Source of the DNA: UBA4738 sp002413305
GTDB lineage: Bacteria; Actinomycetota; UBA4738
Assembly: GCA_036847185.1 (NCBI GenBank)
Contig: DAIUAM010000005.1
Coordinates: forward strand, 1-64,000
Direction: 5' to 3'
Length of the DNA stretch: 64,000 nucleotides
This document shows positions 33,824-44,501 of this stretch, piece by piece (the stretch's first letter is position 1; each line of letters starts with the position of its first letter). The notes beneath the pieces were generated by a model. That model saw only the letters and a list, made by a program, of their open reading frames with translations. It did not search any database and had not been told where the DNA came from. Made by a program: the position numbers and the translations under genes.

Positions 33824-34858
33824 GTGAGGATCCTCGTCGTCGCGCCGTATCCGCCTCGCCGTTGCGGGATCGGGACGTACGCGCGCGACCAGGTCGAACG
33901 CCTCCGCGCGGAGGGCCACCTGGTGACCGTGCTGTCGCCGCCGGACGGTGACGGGGATCGGAAAGCGCCGTTCCTCGGCGGGCGCGCGTTCCTGGTGGCC
34001 GCGCGGGCCGGCGGGCGCTTCGATCGGATCGTGGTCCACTTCCAACCGGCGTTGTACTACCGGCCACGGCGGCCGGTCTCGAAGGTCCTCACGTCGTTGG
34101 CGTTCGCGACCCTGGGCGCGGTTCGGGGGCGCGCGCTGGAGATCCTTGTTCATGAAGCCGATCCGCCGGCCCGGTGGCGTCCCGATTACCTCCTGTTGCG
34201 GCAGGCGTTCACGCTGGCCGGGGTCCTCACCTTCCACACGCGGGCCGAATGGCTCGCCGTCGAGCGCGACTACCGCCTGAGGCGCCGCCGGGACCGCGTG
34301 TCGTTCGTGCCGCACGTGGTGGCGCCGGCCGGACCGGTCGTCCCGCGGAACGAGGCACGAGCTCGCCTGGGGATCGCGCCGACCGGCGGCCCCGTTCTCT
34401 TATGCGCAGGATTCCTCCAGCCGGCGAAGGGGTTCGAACGGGCGGTGCGGGCGTTCTCGACCCTGGCCGGGACCGCCGGTGCGAACGGCGTCTCTTCGGC
34501 GGCGGAGGCGGGTACCCTCTACGTGGTCGGGTCGGTTCGCGACCGCACACCGGAGAACGAGGCCTACGCGGCGTCGCTCAAGCGGTTGTGCGAGGCGACC
34601 CCCGGCACGAAGCTGGTCGAAGGCTTCCTGTCCGACCAGGAGTTCGACCTGTGGGTGGCGGCGGCGGACCGGCTGGTGCTCCCATACCGGCGCTCGTGGT
34701 CGTCCGGCTTGCTCGCCCGGGCCCATGCGCTGGGTACGCCGGCGATCGTGTCGGCGACGGGGGGCCTGCGCGAACAGGCCGGCGAGAACGATGTGGTGTT
34801 CGACGACGACGAGGGACTGGTGGAGGCGATGAGGGAGGCGATCGGTGTCGCTCGTTGA
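33824..34858 (+). CDS. GT4-family glycosyltransferase
   Basis: This 344-residue protein starts (GTG) MRILVVAPYPPRRCGIGTYARDQVERL, a typical GT-B opening. The donor-binding half has VLLCAGFLQPAKGFERAVRAF, TLYVVGSVRD and LVLPYRRSWSSGLLARAHALGTPAIVSATGGLREQAGENDVVFDDDE, which is like GT4 but with a SGLLA pattern in place of the second glutamate. It starts 7 nt after the exporter ATPase and probably belongs to one transcript. Sugar specificity cannot be read. Confidence 0.85.
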   Translation: MRILVVAPYPPRRCGIGTYARDQVERLRAEGHLVTVLSPPDGDGDRKAPFLGGRAFLVAARAGGRFDRIVVHFQPALYYRPRRPVSKVLTSLAFATLGAVRGRALEILVHEADPPARWRPDYLLLRQAFTLAGVLTFHTRAEWLAVERDYRLRRRRDRVSFVPHVVAPAGPVVPRNEARARLGIAPTGGPVLLCAGFLQPAKGFERAVRAFSTLAGTAGANGVSSAAEAGTLYVVGSVRDRTPENEAYAASLKRLCEATPGTKLVEGFLSDQEFDLWVAAADRLVLPYRRSWSSGLLARAHALGTPAIVSATGGLREQAGENDVVFDDDEGLVEAMREAIGVAR

Positions 34859-34928
34859 CCCGCGTGTGCCGCCTTCCGCGCCGCAGGAACCGGGTCTCCC
34901 GCCCCTCATCTCCCGGAAAGGAACCACG

Positions 34929-35312
34929 ATGACCTACGTGTTGATCCTGGCCTCGGTAGTGCTCGCCGCCATCGCCCAGATCACCTTGAAGCAGGGCATG
35001 TTGCAGGTGACGAACCACGGCCGCCACCCGTTGGACTTCGGGATCCCGGTGACCACTGTCCGGCGGATCGTCACGAACCTCACGGTGTGGGGTGGGTTGC
35101 TGATCTTCGTCGCCTCCGCCGCGGTGTGGATCGTGGTCCTGTCGAAGCTCTCGCTGTCGTTCGCCTACCCGTTCGTCTCGCTGACCTACGTGATCATCCT
35201 GCTGTGGGACGCCTTCGGCCGGCACGAGACCATCGCGAACCTCCGGTGGGCGGGGGTCGCGTTCATCGTCGCCGGCATCATCCTGGTCTCGAGGAGCGCG
35301 GGCCCCGCATGA
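34929..35312 (+). CDS. SMR/EmrE-like small membrane protein
   Basis: This 127-residue protein has four membrane helices: MTYVLILASVVLAAIAQITLKQGM, VWGGLLIFVASAAVWIVVL, SLSFAYPFVSLTYVIILLW and LRWAGVAFIVAGIILVSRSA. It belongs to the EmrE/ArnE-like group. In a polysaccharide cluster it more likely flips an undecaprenyl-linked sugar (as ArnE/ArnF) than expels drugs. I chose ATG 34929, with AAAGGAA upstream; a GTG at 34845 overlapping the preceding gene is possible. Its stop overlaps the next glycosyltransferase start by 4 nt. Confidence 0.78.
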   Translation: MTYVLILASVVLAAIAQITLKQGMLQVTNHGRHPLDFGIPVTTVRRIVTNLTVWGGLLIFVASAAVWIVVLSKLSLSFAYPFVSLTYVIILLWDAFGRHETIANLRWAGVAFIVAGIILVSRSAGPA

Positions 35313-36205
35313 CGGACGAGGTTGCCCGTCGCGCCGGTCTCCCGGGCCGGTCCGAGCCCGCGGTGACCGTCGTGGTGGTGAACTACAACTCGGGCGACGA
35401 GATCATCCGCTGCGTGCGGTCGGTCTTCGACTCGGCGGGGGACGCAGGTGTGGAGGTGGTGATCTCGGACAACGACTCCCGCGACGGAAGCGCCGAGGCG
35501 GCCGTGGCCGCCGAACCGCGGTCCCGGTTGATCGCCAACGGCGCGAACCTGGGGTTCGCCGCCGCGGTGAACGTGGGGATCCGGGCGTCGACGGCGAGGT
35601 ACGTGTTCCTCCTCAACCCGGACGCGGAGATCACCGGAGGGACGCTCGCCGACCTGGTGAAGGTGGCCGACGACCGGCCGAAGGCGGGGGCTATCGGCGT
35701 CCTCACCAAGAGCCCCGACGGGACCGTCTACCCGTCCGCGCGGAAGGTTCCCAGCCTGGTCGAAGCGGTCGGCCACGCCTTCCTCGACCCGTTCGCGCCG
35801 AACAACCGCTTCACCCGGGCGTACCGCTTGGACGACTGGGACCGCCAGTCCGAACGGGCCGTTGACTGGGTGTCCGGCTCGTCGATGCTCCTTCGGCGTT
35901 CGGCGCTGGACGAGGTGGGGCTCCTGGACGAGGGCTACTGGATGTACGTCGAAGACCTCGACGTTTGCACGCGGCTCCGGCGGAACGGATGGCAAGTGCT
36001 CTTCGCGCCCGTCCTGGAAGCCACGCATCGGGTCGGGAGCGTGACCGCGGGCAAGAAACGGTACACGCTCCTGCACTCGAAGAGCGTGTACCGCTACTTC
36101 GTGAAGTTCCGCTCTCCGGGCTGGAAGGCGGCCCTCCGGCCGTTCGCATGGATCGCACTGCGCCTCCGGGCCGCGATCGTCTCCTGGCGGCGGCACGAGG
36201 TCTGA
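35309..36205 (+). CDS. GT2-family glycosyltransferase (WbbL-like)
   Basis: This 298-residue protein is a GT-A fold glycosyltransferase. The start VTVVVVNYNSGDEIIRCVRSV, the DNDSRDGS motif, the catalytic YVFLLNPDAEITGG (DxD-like) and the VSGSSMLLRRSALDEVGLLDEGYWMYVEDLDVCTRL (ED) motif are all present. It resembles rhamnosyltransferases such as WbbL. The ATG overlaps the preceding stop (ATGA). It lies next to a sugar-nucleotide pyrophosphorylase. Confidence 0.9.
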   Translation: MTDEVARRAGLPGRSEPAVTVVVVNYNSGDEIIRCVRSVFDSAGDAGVEVVISDNDSRDGSAEAAVAAEPRSRLIANGANLGFAAAVNVGIRASTARYVFLLNPDAEITGGTLADLVKVADDRPKAGAIGVLTKSPDGTVYPSARKVPSLVEAVGHAFLDPFAPNNRFTRAYRLDDWDRQSERAVDWVSGSSMLLRRSALDEVGLLDEGYWMYVEDLDVCTRLRRNGWQVLFAPVLEATHRVGSVTAGKKRYTLLHSKSVYRYFVKFRSPGWKAALRPFAWIALRLRAAIVSWRRHEV

Positions 36206-36211
36206 CGCCGG

Positions 36212-37225
36212 ATGCGAGCCGTCGTCCTGGTCGGCGGTGAGGGCACTCGGATGCGGCCCCTCACCGAGACCATCCCGAAGCCACTGATCCCACTGGTCGA
36301 CCGGCCGTTCCTCGACCACGTCCTGGACCACCTGGCCGCCCACGGGGTCCACGAGGTCCGGCTGTCCTCCCCATACCTCGAATCGACGTTCGCGCAGTTC
36401 ATCGAACGACGCCACGGCGACCCCGCCATCACGTGGATCACGGAGGCGACCCCGCTCGGCACGGGGGGGGCGGTGGCGAACGCGGCGCGGGGGCTGGACG
36501 AGACGTTCTTCGTGTTGAACGGCGACATCCTCACCGACCTGGACCTGAACGCGCTGCTCGAGTACCACCGGGCGAGCGGGGCGGCCGCGACGATCACCCT
36601 CACGGCGGTGGAGGACGCACGCCCGTTCGGCCTGGTTGCCACCGGGCCGGACGGGCGGGTGGAGGAGTTCCGGGAGAAGCCGGCCGAGCCGATCCCAGGG
36701 GAGGTGAACGCCGGGACCTACGTGCTGGAGCCGTCCGCGTTACGCGGCGTGGCGTTCGGCCGCTCGGTGTCGATCGAACGCGAGACGTTCCCGGCGCTCA
36801 TCGCTGCCGGCGCGCCCGTCTTCGGGTACGTGACCGATGCGTACTGGATGGACCTCGGCACACCGGACAAGTACCTGCGGGCGACGTTCGACGCGCTGGA
36901 GGGCCGGGTGCGCGGGCTGGACTACGTGGCGCCTTACGTGGATCCGTCGGGGACGGTCTCGCTGCAGGCCCAGCTCGGGCGATGGGTGGTCATCGGCGCC
37001 GGTGCCACGGTCGACGAGGAGGCCGAGGTCGAAGACTCCGTGCTGCTGGCCGGGGCGAGTGTGGGCCTTGGTGCGCGGGTGACGGACTCGATCCTCGGGC
37101 CACTGTCGCGGGTCGGCCAGGGCGCGATCGTGCAAGGTGCGGTCCTGGCCGAAGGTGCCGTCGCCCCGCCGGGTTCGAGCTCGGAGGGCGCGCGAGTCGG
37201 AGCCGGCCGGACCCTCGAGGGCTGA
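36212..37225 (+). CDS. sugar-1-phosphate nucleotidyltransferase (mannose-1-P guanylyltransferase-like)
   Basis: This 337-residue protein makes an NDP-sugar, probably GDP-mannose. The N-terminal signature MRAVVLVGGEGTRMRPLTETIPKPLIP, the TPLGTGGAVANAA segment, the NGDILTDLD (metal site) and the EKPAEPIPGEVNAGTYV region are typical. A C-terminal left-handed beta-helix (residues 255-330) is present. It starts 6 nt after the GT2 gene. The substrate-specific phosphomannomutase at 49903 supports mannose, but other sugars are not excluded. Its stop codon lies inside a 24-bp tandem repeat. Confidence 0.87.
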   Translation: MRAVVLVGGEGTRMRPLTETIPKPLIPLVDRPFLDHVLDHLAAHGVHEVRLSSPYLESTFAQFIERRHGDPAITWITEATPLGTGGAVANAARGLDETFFVLNGDILTDLDLNALLEYHRASGAAATITLTAVEDARPFGLVATGPDGRVEEFREKPAEPIPGEVNAGTYVLEPSALRGVAFGRSVSIERETFPALIAAGAPVFGYVTDAYWMDLGTPDKYLRATFDALEGRVRGLDYVAPYVDPSGTVSLQAQLGRWVVIGAGATVDEEAEVEDSVLLAGASVGLGARVTDSILGPLSRVGQGAIVQGAVLAEGAVAPPGSSSEGARVGAGRTLEG

Positions 37226-37258
37226 TCCGGCCGGACCCTCGAGGGCTGATCCGGCCGG
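37203..37258 (+). repeat. 24-bp tandem repeat across the nucleotidyltransferase stop
   Basis: Two exact 24-nt copies (37203-37226 and 37227-37250) and the first 8 nt of a third are seen. Each copy holds the CCCTCGAGGG palindrome and a TGA, so the first copy contains the gene's stop codon. The palindromes could act as a terminator between the convergent genes. Confidence 0.9.
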
Positions 37259-37301
37259 CCCCAAGTGCAGCGTCGGTAGGGAAGCGACCCGGCGCCCGTC
37301 G

Positions 37302-38123
37302 CTAGATCGCCGCGCCCTTCTCCGGTGCATCGCCCTTGTAGGCGGCCGGGTTCGAGCTCTGATACCGGTACGCGCCGACGAAGGATTGGGCGGCTCCCAG
37401 GCTCGTCTTCCCGCATGCCTGCAGGTGGTGCCAGGCGACGAAGACGATCTGCTTGTCCGACGGGAACTTTCCGGCGGTGCCCTGGCTCGGATAGTTGAAC
37501 GGTGCGACGAGCACGTGGTCGCCGTTCGCCTTCTGTCGGTAGAAGTCCCGGATCTTGGCCAGCTCAGGGCTGTTCGCGATCGACGGGTTGTACCAGATCT
37601 CCACCGAGGCATGCTCGAGTGAGTGGATCATCTTGTCGATGGGAGGTGGTGAGGCATACACGCCCGCCGGCATTGGGCTTGGGCTATGGGGCCCCGAGGC
37701 GGGGAAGTGGGCGCCGCTCATGCCGCCGGGGCTCGGATACTTCGAAAGCGGCGGCATCTGCTTGAACTTGGAGCCCTGGGTTCCGAAGTGCGAGCGATCG
37801 AAGGATTGCCCGCCCTTCCACGGCGCCACGGTCTGCACCGCCGTGCAATCGGCGGCCTCTGCCGCCGACGGCTTCAAGACCAGGTAGACGCTGATCCCGC
37901 TGGCCACGAGCAGTACCGCCACGACCGCCCCGATCACCCGCGTGATCCTGCGGCGGGCCATCTTCCGCTGGAGCGCCTCGCGCTGGCGGCGAGCCTCCTC
38001 CTTGCGGGCCAGTCGGTTCGGCCCGCCGGGGGACGCCGGTTCGGGCTTCACGACAGGAGGGGCCGCGACCCGGCTTCCGGTCCTGGTGGGTCTGGTCGGT
38101 GGGCTGCCCTTCTTCTTCGCCAT
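37302..38123 (-). CDS. DUF3105 membrane-anchored protein
   Basis: This 273-residue protein has a basic cytoplasmic N terminus (AKKKGSPPTRPTRTGSR), one membrane helix (VIGAVVAVLLVASGISVYLVL, about residues 75-96) and an extracytoplasmic DUF3105-like domain. Typical pieces are the CTAVQTVAPW start, HFPASGPHSPSPMPAGVYASPPPIDKMIHSLEHASVEIWYNP and VLVAPFNYPSQGTAGKFPSDKQIVFVAWHHLQACG. DUF3105 is widespread in actinobacteria; its function is unknown. I chose ATG 38123, with GAGGAG 6 nt upstream. Confidence 0.82.
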   Translation of the reverse strand: MAKKKGSPPTRPTRTGSRVAAPPVVKPEPASPGGPNRLARKEEARRQREALQRKMARRRITRVIGAVVAVLLVASGISVYLVLKPSAAEAADCTAVQTVAPWKGGQSFDRSHFGTQGSKFKQMPPLSKYPSPGGMSGAHFPASGPHSPSPMPAGVYASPPPIDKMIHSLEHASVEIWYNPSIANSPELAKIRDFYRQKANGDHVLVAPFNYPSQGTAGKFPSDKQIVFVAWHHLQACGKTSLGAAQSFVGAYRYQSSNPAAYKGDAPEKGAAI

Positions 38124-38173
38124 CGCTCCTCGGGTTCCTTCGCTTGCTCTCGGGCCGGCCGAACCGGCGACGA

Positions 38174-38593
38174 TCACCGCTTCGGGCTGCCAGGGTACTT
38201 GAACTCGATGGGCTCGGCGTTGATCCGGGCGGCAAGCCGGGCCAAGAGCACGATCACGATCACGCCGATCAGCGTGACGACCACCGCGTAGATGAACAGC
38301 GCGGTGACCTTCTTGGTCGGGTTCCTCAGCCAGTGCTGGAAGGCCGTGGTGATGGCGGTATTCCAGGCGAGGGCGGCCACGAACCCGAGCGCCGCCGTGG
38401 ACAGCGCGATCATCGTGGCGACCACCTCCCTGCTGAACCGGCTGGTCTTCACGACAACGGCACCGACCATGGGCGGGATCTCCCGCCCGGGGTCCATCAA
38501 CCGGTGCCCGGCTTCCTCCTGGCCGGTCGGCTCCTCGTCCGGGTCGGGCGGTTCGTCGCCGGGCGGCGTGGTGCCGGTGGTCTGGTCGCTCAT
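38174..38593 (-). CDS. small two-helix membrane protein (DUF5654-like)
   Basis: This 139-residue protein has an acidic N terminus (about 40 residues) and two membrane helices: MIALSTAALGFVAALAWNTAITTAFQHWL and VTALFIYAVVVTLIGVIVIVLLARLAARI. The ALGFVAALAWNTAI pattern resembles the DUF5654 family. I chose ATG 38593, preceded by AAGGAGG. It lies on the same strand as the DUF3105 gene and starts 50 nt before it, so they may be cotranscribed. Function unknown. Confidence 0.7.
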   Translation of the reverse strand: MSDQTTGTTPPGDEPPDPDEEPTGQEEAGHRLMDPGREIPPMVGAVVVKTSRFSREVVATMIALSTAALGFVAALAWNTAITTAFQHWLRNPTKKVTALFIYAVVVTLIGVIVIVLLARLAARINAEPIEFKYPGSPKR

Positions 38594-38637
38594 CGAAGCT
38601 CGCCTCCTTCGCGGGCGGGTCGGTCTGCCGTGGGCGA

Positions 38638-39258
38638 CTATATCGACGGAGCCCGCCGGTCTCCCGGTCCTCGGCTCACGTTGCGTGCGGGCAGGTCTTC
38701 GGCTCGGTTGACGTTCAGGGCGAACCTTCCCGATGGGTCGGCCGGGTGCCACTCGTCCTGGCGAACCTCCCGGACGCGGAGTCCGCGGAGCGCCTCGCGC
38801 ACGCTGAGATGATCGCCCCGCAGCGCCGTCTCCAGGCGCGGGAGCGCGGTGCGCGCGTAGACCGCGTGGAGCGGTTCGAGTCCGGAGCTCGAAACGGGCA
38901 CCACGGCATCCTCCCCTCGGGCGAGGCTCGCCAGCAGACGAAGGACGGCCGGGCTGGCGAGCGGCATGTCGACGGCCACGACCGCCGTCAGCTCGTGCGG
39001 CGATGCGGCCAGGCCGGCCGCGATCCCGGCCAGCGGACCCGCGCCGGGGACCTCGTCCCCGACCTCCGGATATCCGAACGCCTCCAGCCGGCCGGCCGAA
39101 CCGCTCGCCAGCATCACGGGGTCGGCCACCTCGGCCAGGCGCAGGGCCACCCGCAGCAACAGCGGCCCGCCGTCCTCCATCTCGAGCAGCGCCTTGTCGG
39201 TGCCCATCCGCGAGCTCTGGCCCCCGCACAGCACCACGCCGGCCAGCGCCCCGGTCAC
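38638..39258 (-). CDS. mobA: MobA-like nucleotidyltransferase
   Basis: This 206-residue protein is a GT-A-fold nucleotidyltransferase with the MobA signature ALAGVVLCGGQSSRMGTDKALL and the AVVAVDMPLASPAV motif (metal site). MobA attaches GMP to molybdopterin to make the bis-MGD cofactor. It follows fbiAB by 6 nt on the same strand, so it could also serve F420 as a stand-in for FbiD/CofC, the guanylyltransferase that gives the phospholactyl-type donor. CofC has a different N-terminal motif, so MobA is the better call. GTG start. Confidence 0.78.
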   Translation of the reverse strand: MTGALAGVVLCGGQSSRMGTDKALLEMEDGGPLLLRVALRLAEVADPVMLASGSAGRLEAFGYPEVGDEVPGAGPLAGIAAGLAASPHELTAVVAVDMPLASPAVLRLLASLARGEDAVVPVSSSGLEPLHAVYARTALPRLETALRGDHLSVREALRGLRVREVRQDEWHPADPSGRFALNVNRAEDLPARNVSRGPGDRRAPSI

Positions 39259-39264
39259 CGACGA

Positions 39265-40473
39265 TCAGTCCAGCTCACGGAGCGATGACGCCGGGTCGAA
39301 CAGCGGTTCGGCGAACGGGTCGGTGGCGGGCATCCGAGCTCCGACCCCGAGCACTCCGAGGCCGAGCCATCCCCCTTCGGCCGGACCGGCGAGCTGCGCC
39401 TCCCAGCGGCACGCGAAACCTTGCGCGTGCAGAGCCAGGAGGAGTCGTTGCACGAACGCCCCGCCGGCCAGGAGCGGGGCCCGATCGTCCTCGTCCACGG
39501 CTCGCGCGGCCGGCAAGATGAAGCACCCCGCGCCGGACAGCCGCCCGGCGGCTTCGGCCGCCGGTCCGCCGCCCCGGACGAGGTCGCCCAGCACCCGCCG
39601 GCGGGCGGCCTCGGACCAGGCAGCAGCCAAGGACCAGGGCCGGGAACCGTCCGGTTCCGGCACCGAGCGGGCGGCCGCCACCGCCTCGAGCACCGCCTCC
39701 CGCGAGATCTCGCCGGGGCCGAACCCAGACGCGGGTCGTGCGGACCGCACGGCCTGCAGAGGAGTCTCTCGGAACAGGTCCTCCTCGGGCGGGCGAAGCA
39801 GAGCCGAGGCCGGCTCGACCGGCCCCTCGAGGCGGGCGCCCCGGACCACAGCCGCCGGCACGCCGTCCGCTTTCCCCATGACCAGCCCCGATGCCGCGGC
39901 GAGCTGATCGGCGAGCGCAACGACCGTGACGTCCAGCACCCGCCCAGTGGCGTCCTTCGATCCACGCAGGTCGACCACCGACGGGACGCCGGCGCATCCG
40001 ATCGCCACGTCGACCAGTCCCGTCCGCCACGCCCGCCCGAACGTGTCGGTCACCACGACGCCCACCGCCGCCCCGGCCGCCGACGCGAGCGCGCGGCGGA
40101 TCCGCTCAGCGCTGGCGTCCGGATCATCGGGGAGCAGGCTCAGCCAGCCGTGGCCGACGTTCGACGCGTCCACCCCCGCGTTCGCGCACACGAAGCCGTG
40201 GCGGGTCTCCGAGATGACCAGCTCGCCGCGCCGGGCGACCACCCGCCGGGTCTCGCGCGCCACCCAGCCCGCTTTCCCTTCGGGCTGCTCGGGTACCACC
40301 CGGCCCTCGGCCTTCGACACGACCTTCTGGGTGACCACGACCACGTCGCCGTCCTCCAGCCGGGCCAGCGCTCCGCCGCCACCACGCCGGACCGCGTCCG
40401 CGATGAGCCTACCCAGGTCGTCGCCGCGACGGACCTCCGGGATCCCATGGATCGGGACCAGTTCGACCCTCAT
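39265..40473 (-). CDS. fbiB: F420:L-glutamate ligase FbiB (CofE + nitroreductase fusion)
   Basis: This 402-residue protein adds the glutamate tail to F420 and reduces dehydro-F420. Residues 1-240 form the CofE ligase: VPIHGIPEVRRGDDL, DGDVVVVTQKVVSKAEGR, FVCANAGVDASN and GVVVTDTFGRAWRTGLVDVAIGCAG. Residues about 250-402 are the nitroreductase-like domain (RPWSLAAAWSEAARRR, GAFVQRLLLALHAQGFACRWEAQ). The fusion is characteristic of actinobacteria. ATG 40473 overlaps the fbiA stop by 4 nt. Confidence 0.93.
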   Translation of the reverse strand: MRVELVPIHGIPEVRRGDDLGRLIADAVRRGGGGALARLEDGDVVVVTQKVVSKAEGRVVPEQPEGKAGWVARETRRVVARRGELVISETRHGFVCANAGVDASNVGHGWLSLLPDDPDASAERIRRALASAAGAAVGVVVTDTFGRAWRTGLVDVAIGCAGVPSVVDLRGSKDATGRVLDVTVVALADQLAAASGLVMGKADGVPAAVVRGARLEGPVEPASALLRPPEEDLFRETPLQAVRSARPASGFGPGEISREAVLEAVAAARSVPEPDGSRPWSLAAAWSEAARRRVLGDLVRGGGPAAEAAGRLSGAGCFILPAARAVDEDDRAPLLAGGAFVQRLLLALHAQGFACRWEAQLAGPAEGGWLGLGVLGVGARMPATDPFAEPLFDPASSLRELD

Positions 40474-41438
40474 CCGGGGAGCCTCTCGCCCAGTGCGACC
40501 TCCAGGGCCGCACGCGCCACCCGTTCGCTCGCCGCATCGTCGGCCATGATGGAGTCCACCACTAACACGCGAAGACCCAGCGCCCGAACGCGCTGGTCGA
40601 GGGCCCGGTCGACCTCGTCGATCACCCATCCGCCCAGCACCCCCCGTCCCGCGTAGTACGAACCCACCCCGGCCGCGCTCACCTCCACGCCCGCCGCGGG
40701 CAGCAGCCGGTCCGCCATCCCCCGTAGCGGCGCCCCGCCGACGATGGGCGAGACGCCTCCCACGCGGTCCCGGCGCGCCGCCACGGCGGACAGGATCCCC
40801 GGCACGGCCAGGATGGGATCGATCGACACGATGGGGTTGGAGGGACAGAGCACCACCGCGTCGGCCTCGGCAACCGCCTCGAGCAGCCCCGGGGCCGGCC
40901 GCGCCTCCGTCACCCCATCGAACCGCACGGCGGTGACCTCGTCCGACGCGCCCCGCTGCACCCAGTATTCCTGGAAGTGCAGGTCCAAGGCGCCCCCATC
41001 CGCCGCCACCGCTTCTACGCGTGTGGTGACCCGGTCGTCCGTCATCGGAAGCAGCCGGGCCCGCACGCCGAACCGGGCGGCCACCTTCGCCGTCGCCTGC
41101 GACAGCGTCCCGCCGCCGGCCAGTTCCTCGGTCCGGAACAGATGGGTGGCCAGATCCAGGTCACCCAGCCCGAACCACGATCCCGGTGTGCCGAAGGCCC
41201 GGAGCTCCTCGGTCGATCGGAAGGTCTCCCCGGCCCTGCCCCATCCTCGCTCCCGGTCCATGACGCCGCCCAGCCAGTACGTGACCGAGTCCAGGTCCGG
41301 TGAGACGGACAGGCCGTGCACCACCAGATCGTCCCCGGTGTTCACGATCACGGTCACGTCTTCGGGCGGCACCACCCGGACCAGCCCCCGTAGGAACTTG
41401 CCGGCGCCAACCCCTCCCGCCAGCGCGACGACCCTCAT
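40470..41438 (-). CDS. fbiA: 2-phospho-L-lactate transferase-type FbiA (CofD)
   Basis: This 322-residue protein joins the phospholactyl (or phosphoenolpyruvyl) moiety to the deazaflavin Fo, giving F420-0 or dehydro-F420-0. The start MRVVALAGGVGAGKFLRGLVRV is the conserved P-loop-like CofD signature. Other CofD segments are VNTGDDLVVHGLSVSPDLDSVTYWLGG and LCPSNPIVSIDPILAVPGI. ATG 41438 is chosen over an upstream ATG. It is divergent from fbiC and overlaps fbiB by 4 nt, so fbiA and fbiB are one unit. Confidence 0.95.
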   Translation of the reverse strand: MRVVALAGGVGAGKFLRGLVRVVPPEDVTVIVNTGDDLVVHGLSVSPDLDSVTYWLGGVMDRERGWGRAGETFRSTEELRAFGTPGSWFGLGDLDLATHLFRTEELAGGGTLSQATAKVAARFGVRARLLPMTDDRVTTRVEAVAADGGALDLHFQEYWVQRGASDEVTAVRFDGVTEARPAPGLLEAVAEADAVVLCPSNPIVSIDPILAVPGILSAVAARRDRVGGVSPIVGGAPLRGMADRLLPAAGVEVSAAGVGSYYAGRGVLGGWVIDEVDRALDQRVRALGLRVLVVDSIMADDAASERVARAALEVALGERLPG

Positions 41439-41513
41439 GCGGGCTATCTTCGTCCCCTCGGCGTCGGCAGGCACACGAAGGTGCGGGAATGGACCTCGCC
41501 CCGGGTGGGTTGT

Positions 41514-41542
41514 TTGCCGGAAACCCGATCCCTCCGTAGATT
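41514..41542 (+). promoter_or_regulatory. fbiC promoter (leaderless)
   Basis: TTGCCG (41514-41519) and TAGATT (41537-41542) are separated by 17 nt. The -10 box ends 9 nt before the fbiC GTG, so the transcript should be leaderless. Confidence 0.6.
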
Positions 41543-41551
41543 CGACCCGAC

Positions 41552-44038
<2,487 letters not shown>

Positions 44039-44051
44039 CCGCTTCGATATC

Positions 44052-44088
44052 GTCAGGTATCCTTACCGATTCGGTAAAGCTACCTGAC
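44052..44088 (+). promoter_or_regulatory. nested dyad between fbiC and whiB
   Basis: Outer arms GTCAGGTA and TACCTGAC (8 bp) enclose inner arms TTACCGA and TCGGTAA (7 bp) round a single central base, with 3-nt spacers. A run of A follows and no T-run, so a simple terminator is unlikely on this strand. It may be an operator or fbiC 3'-end structure. Confidence 0.6.
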
Positions 44089-44216
44089 CATCAAAAAAAC
44101 CCACGAGCCCCCTTGCGCATCGCGCGTCGAACCGTAACGATTCGTGATGAGATGATGCGTCGGATCGAATCGCGAAAAGTCCACCCCCAGGACTTGCTTT
44201 CTGAGGGCCTCTTCGT

Positions 44217-44242
44217 CCAGAATTACAAAGATGTAATTCTGG
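44217..44242 (+). promoter_or_regulatory. hairpin next to the whiB ribosome binding site
   Basis: CCAGAATTACA and TGTAATTCTGG form a perfect 11-bp stem with a 4-nt loop (AAGA). The stem's right arm touches the GGGGAGAG that serves the whiB ATG at 44252. Folding could control translation, or the same palindrome could bind a dimeric regulator. Confidence 0.6.
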
Positions 44243-44251
44243 GGAGAGACG

Positions 44252-44479
44252 ATGCATCATTTCGTTCCATGGCAGGACCGGGCCCGTTGCCGGGAGTACG
44301 ACCCCGAGATCTTCTTCCCCGAGAAGGGCGGATCGTCTCGCGAGGCGAAACGCATCTGCGGCGACTGCCCCGTGCGGATCGAGTGCCTGAACTACGCACT
44401 CCGCCGGGACGAGCGCTACGGCGTGTGGGGAGGGATGAGCGAACGGGAGCGGAGACGCCTCAAGCGCATGGCGTCATGA
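44252..44479 (+). CDS. whiB: WhiB-family iron-sulfur transcription regulator
   Basis: This 75-residue protein is a Wbl (WhiB-like) factor, a [4Fe-4S] protein found in actinobacteria and their phages that binds the primary sigma factor. Four cysteines coordinate the cluster: one in RARCRE, the CGDC pair and the one in RIECLNY. The GVWGG turn and a basic C terminus (SERERRRLKRMAS) follow. The position next to the F420 genes and the glycosyltransferase matches the WhiB2/WhiB (sporulation/division) orthologue group. A structured leader precedes it. Confidence 0.93.
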   Translation: MHHFVPWQDRARCREYDPEIFFPEKGGSSREAKRICGDCPVRIECLNYALRRDERYGVWGGMSERERRRLKRMAS

Positions 44480-44501
44480 ACGTGTGGGAAGGAGGTGAGA
44501 G

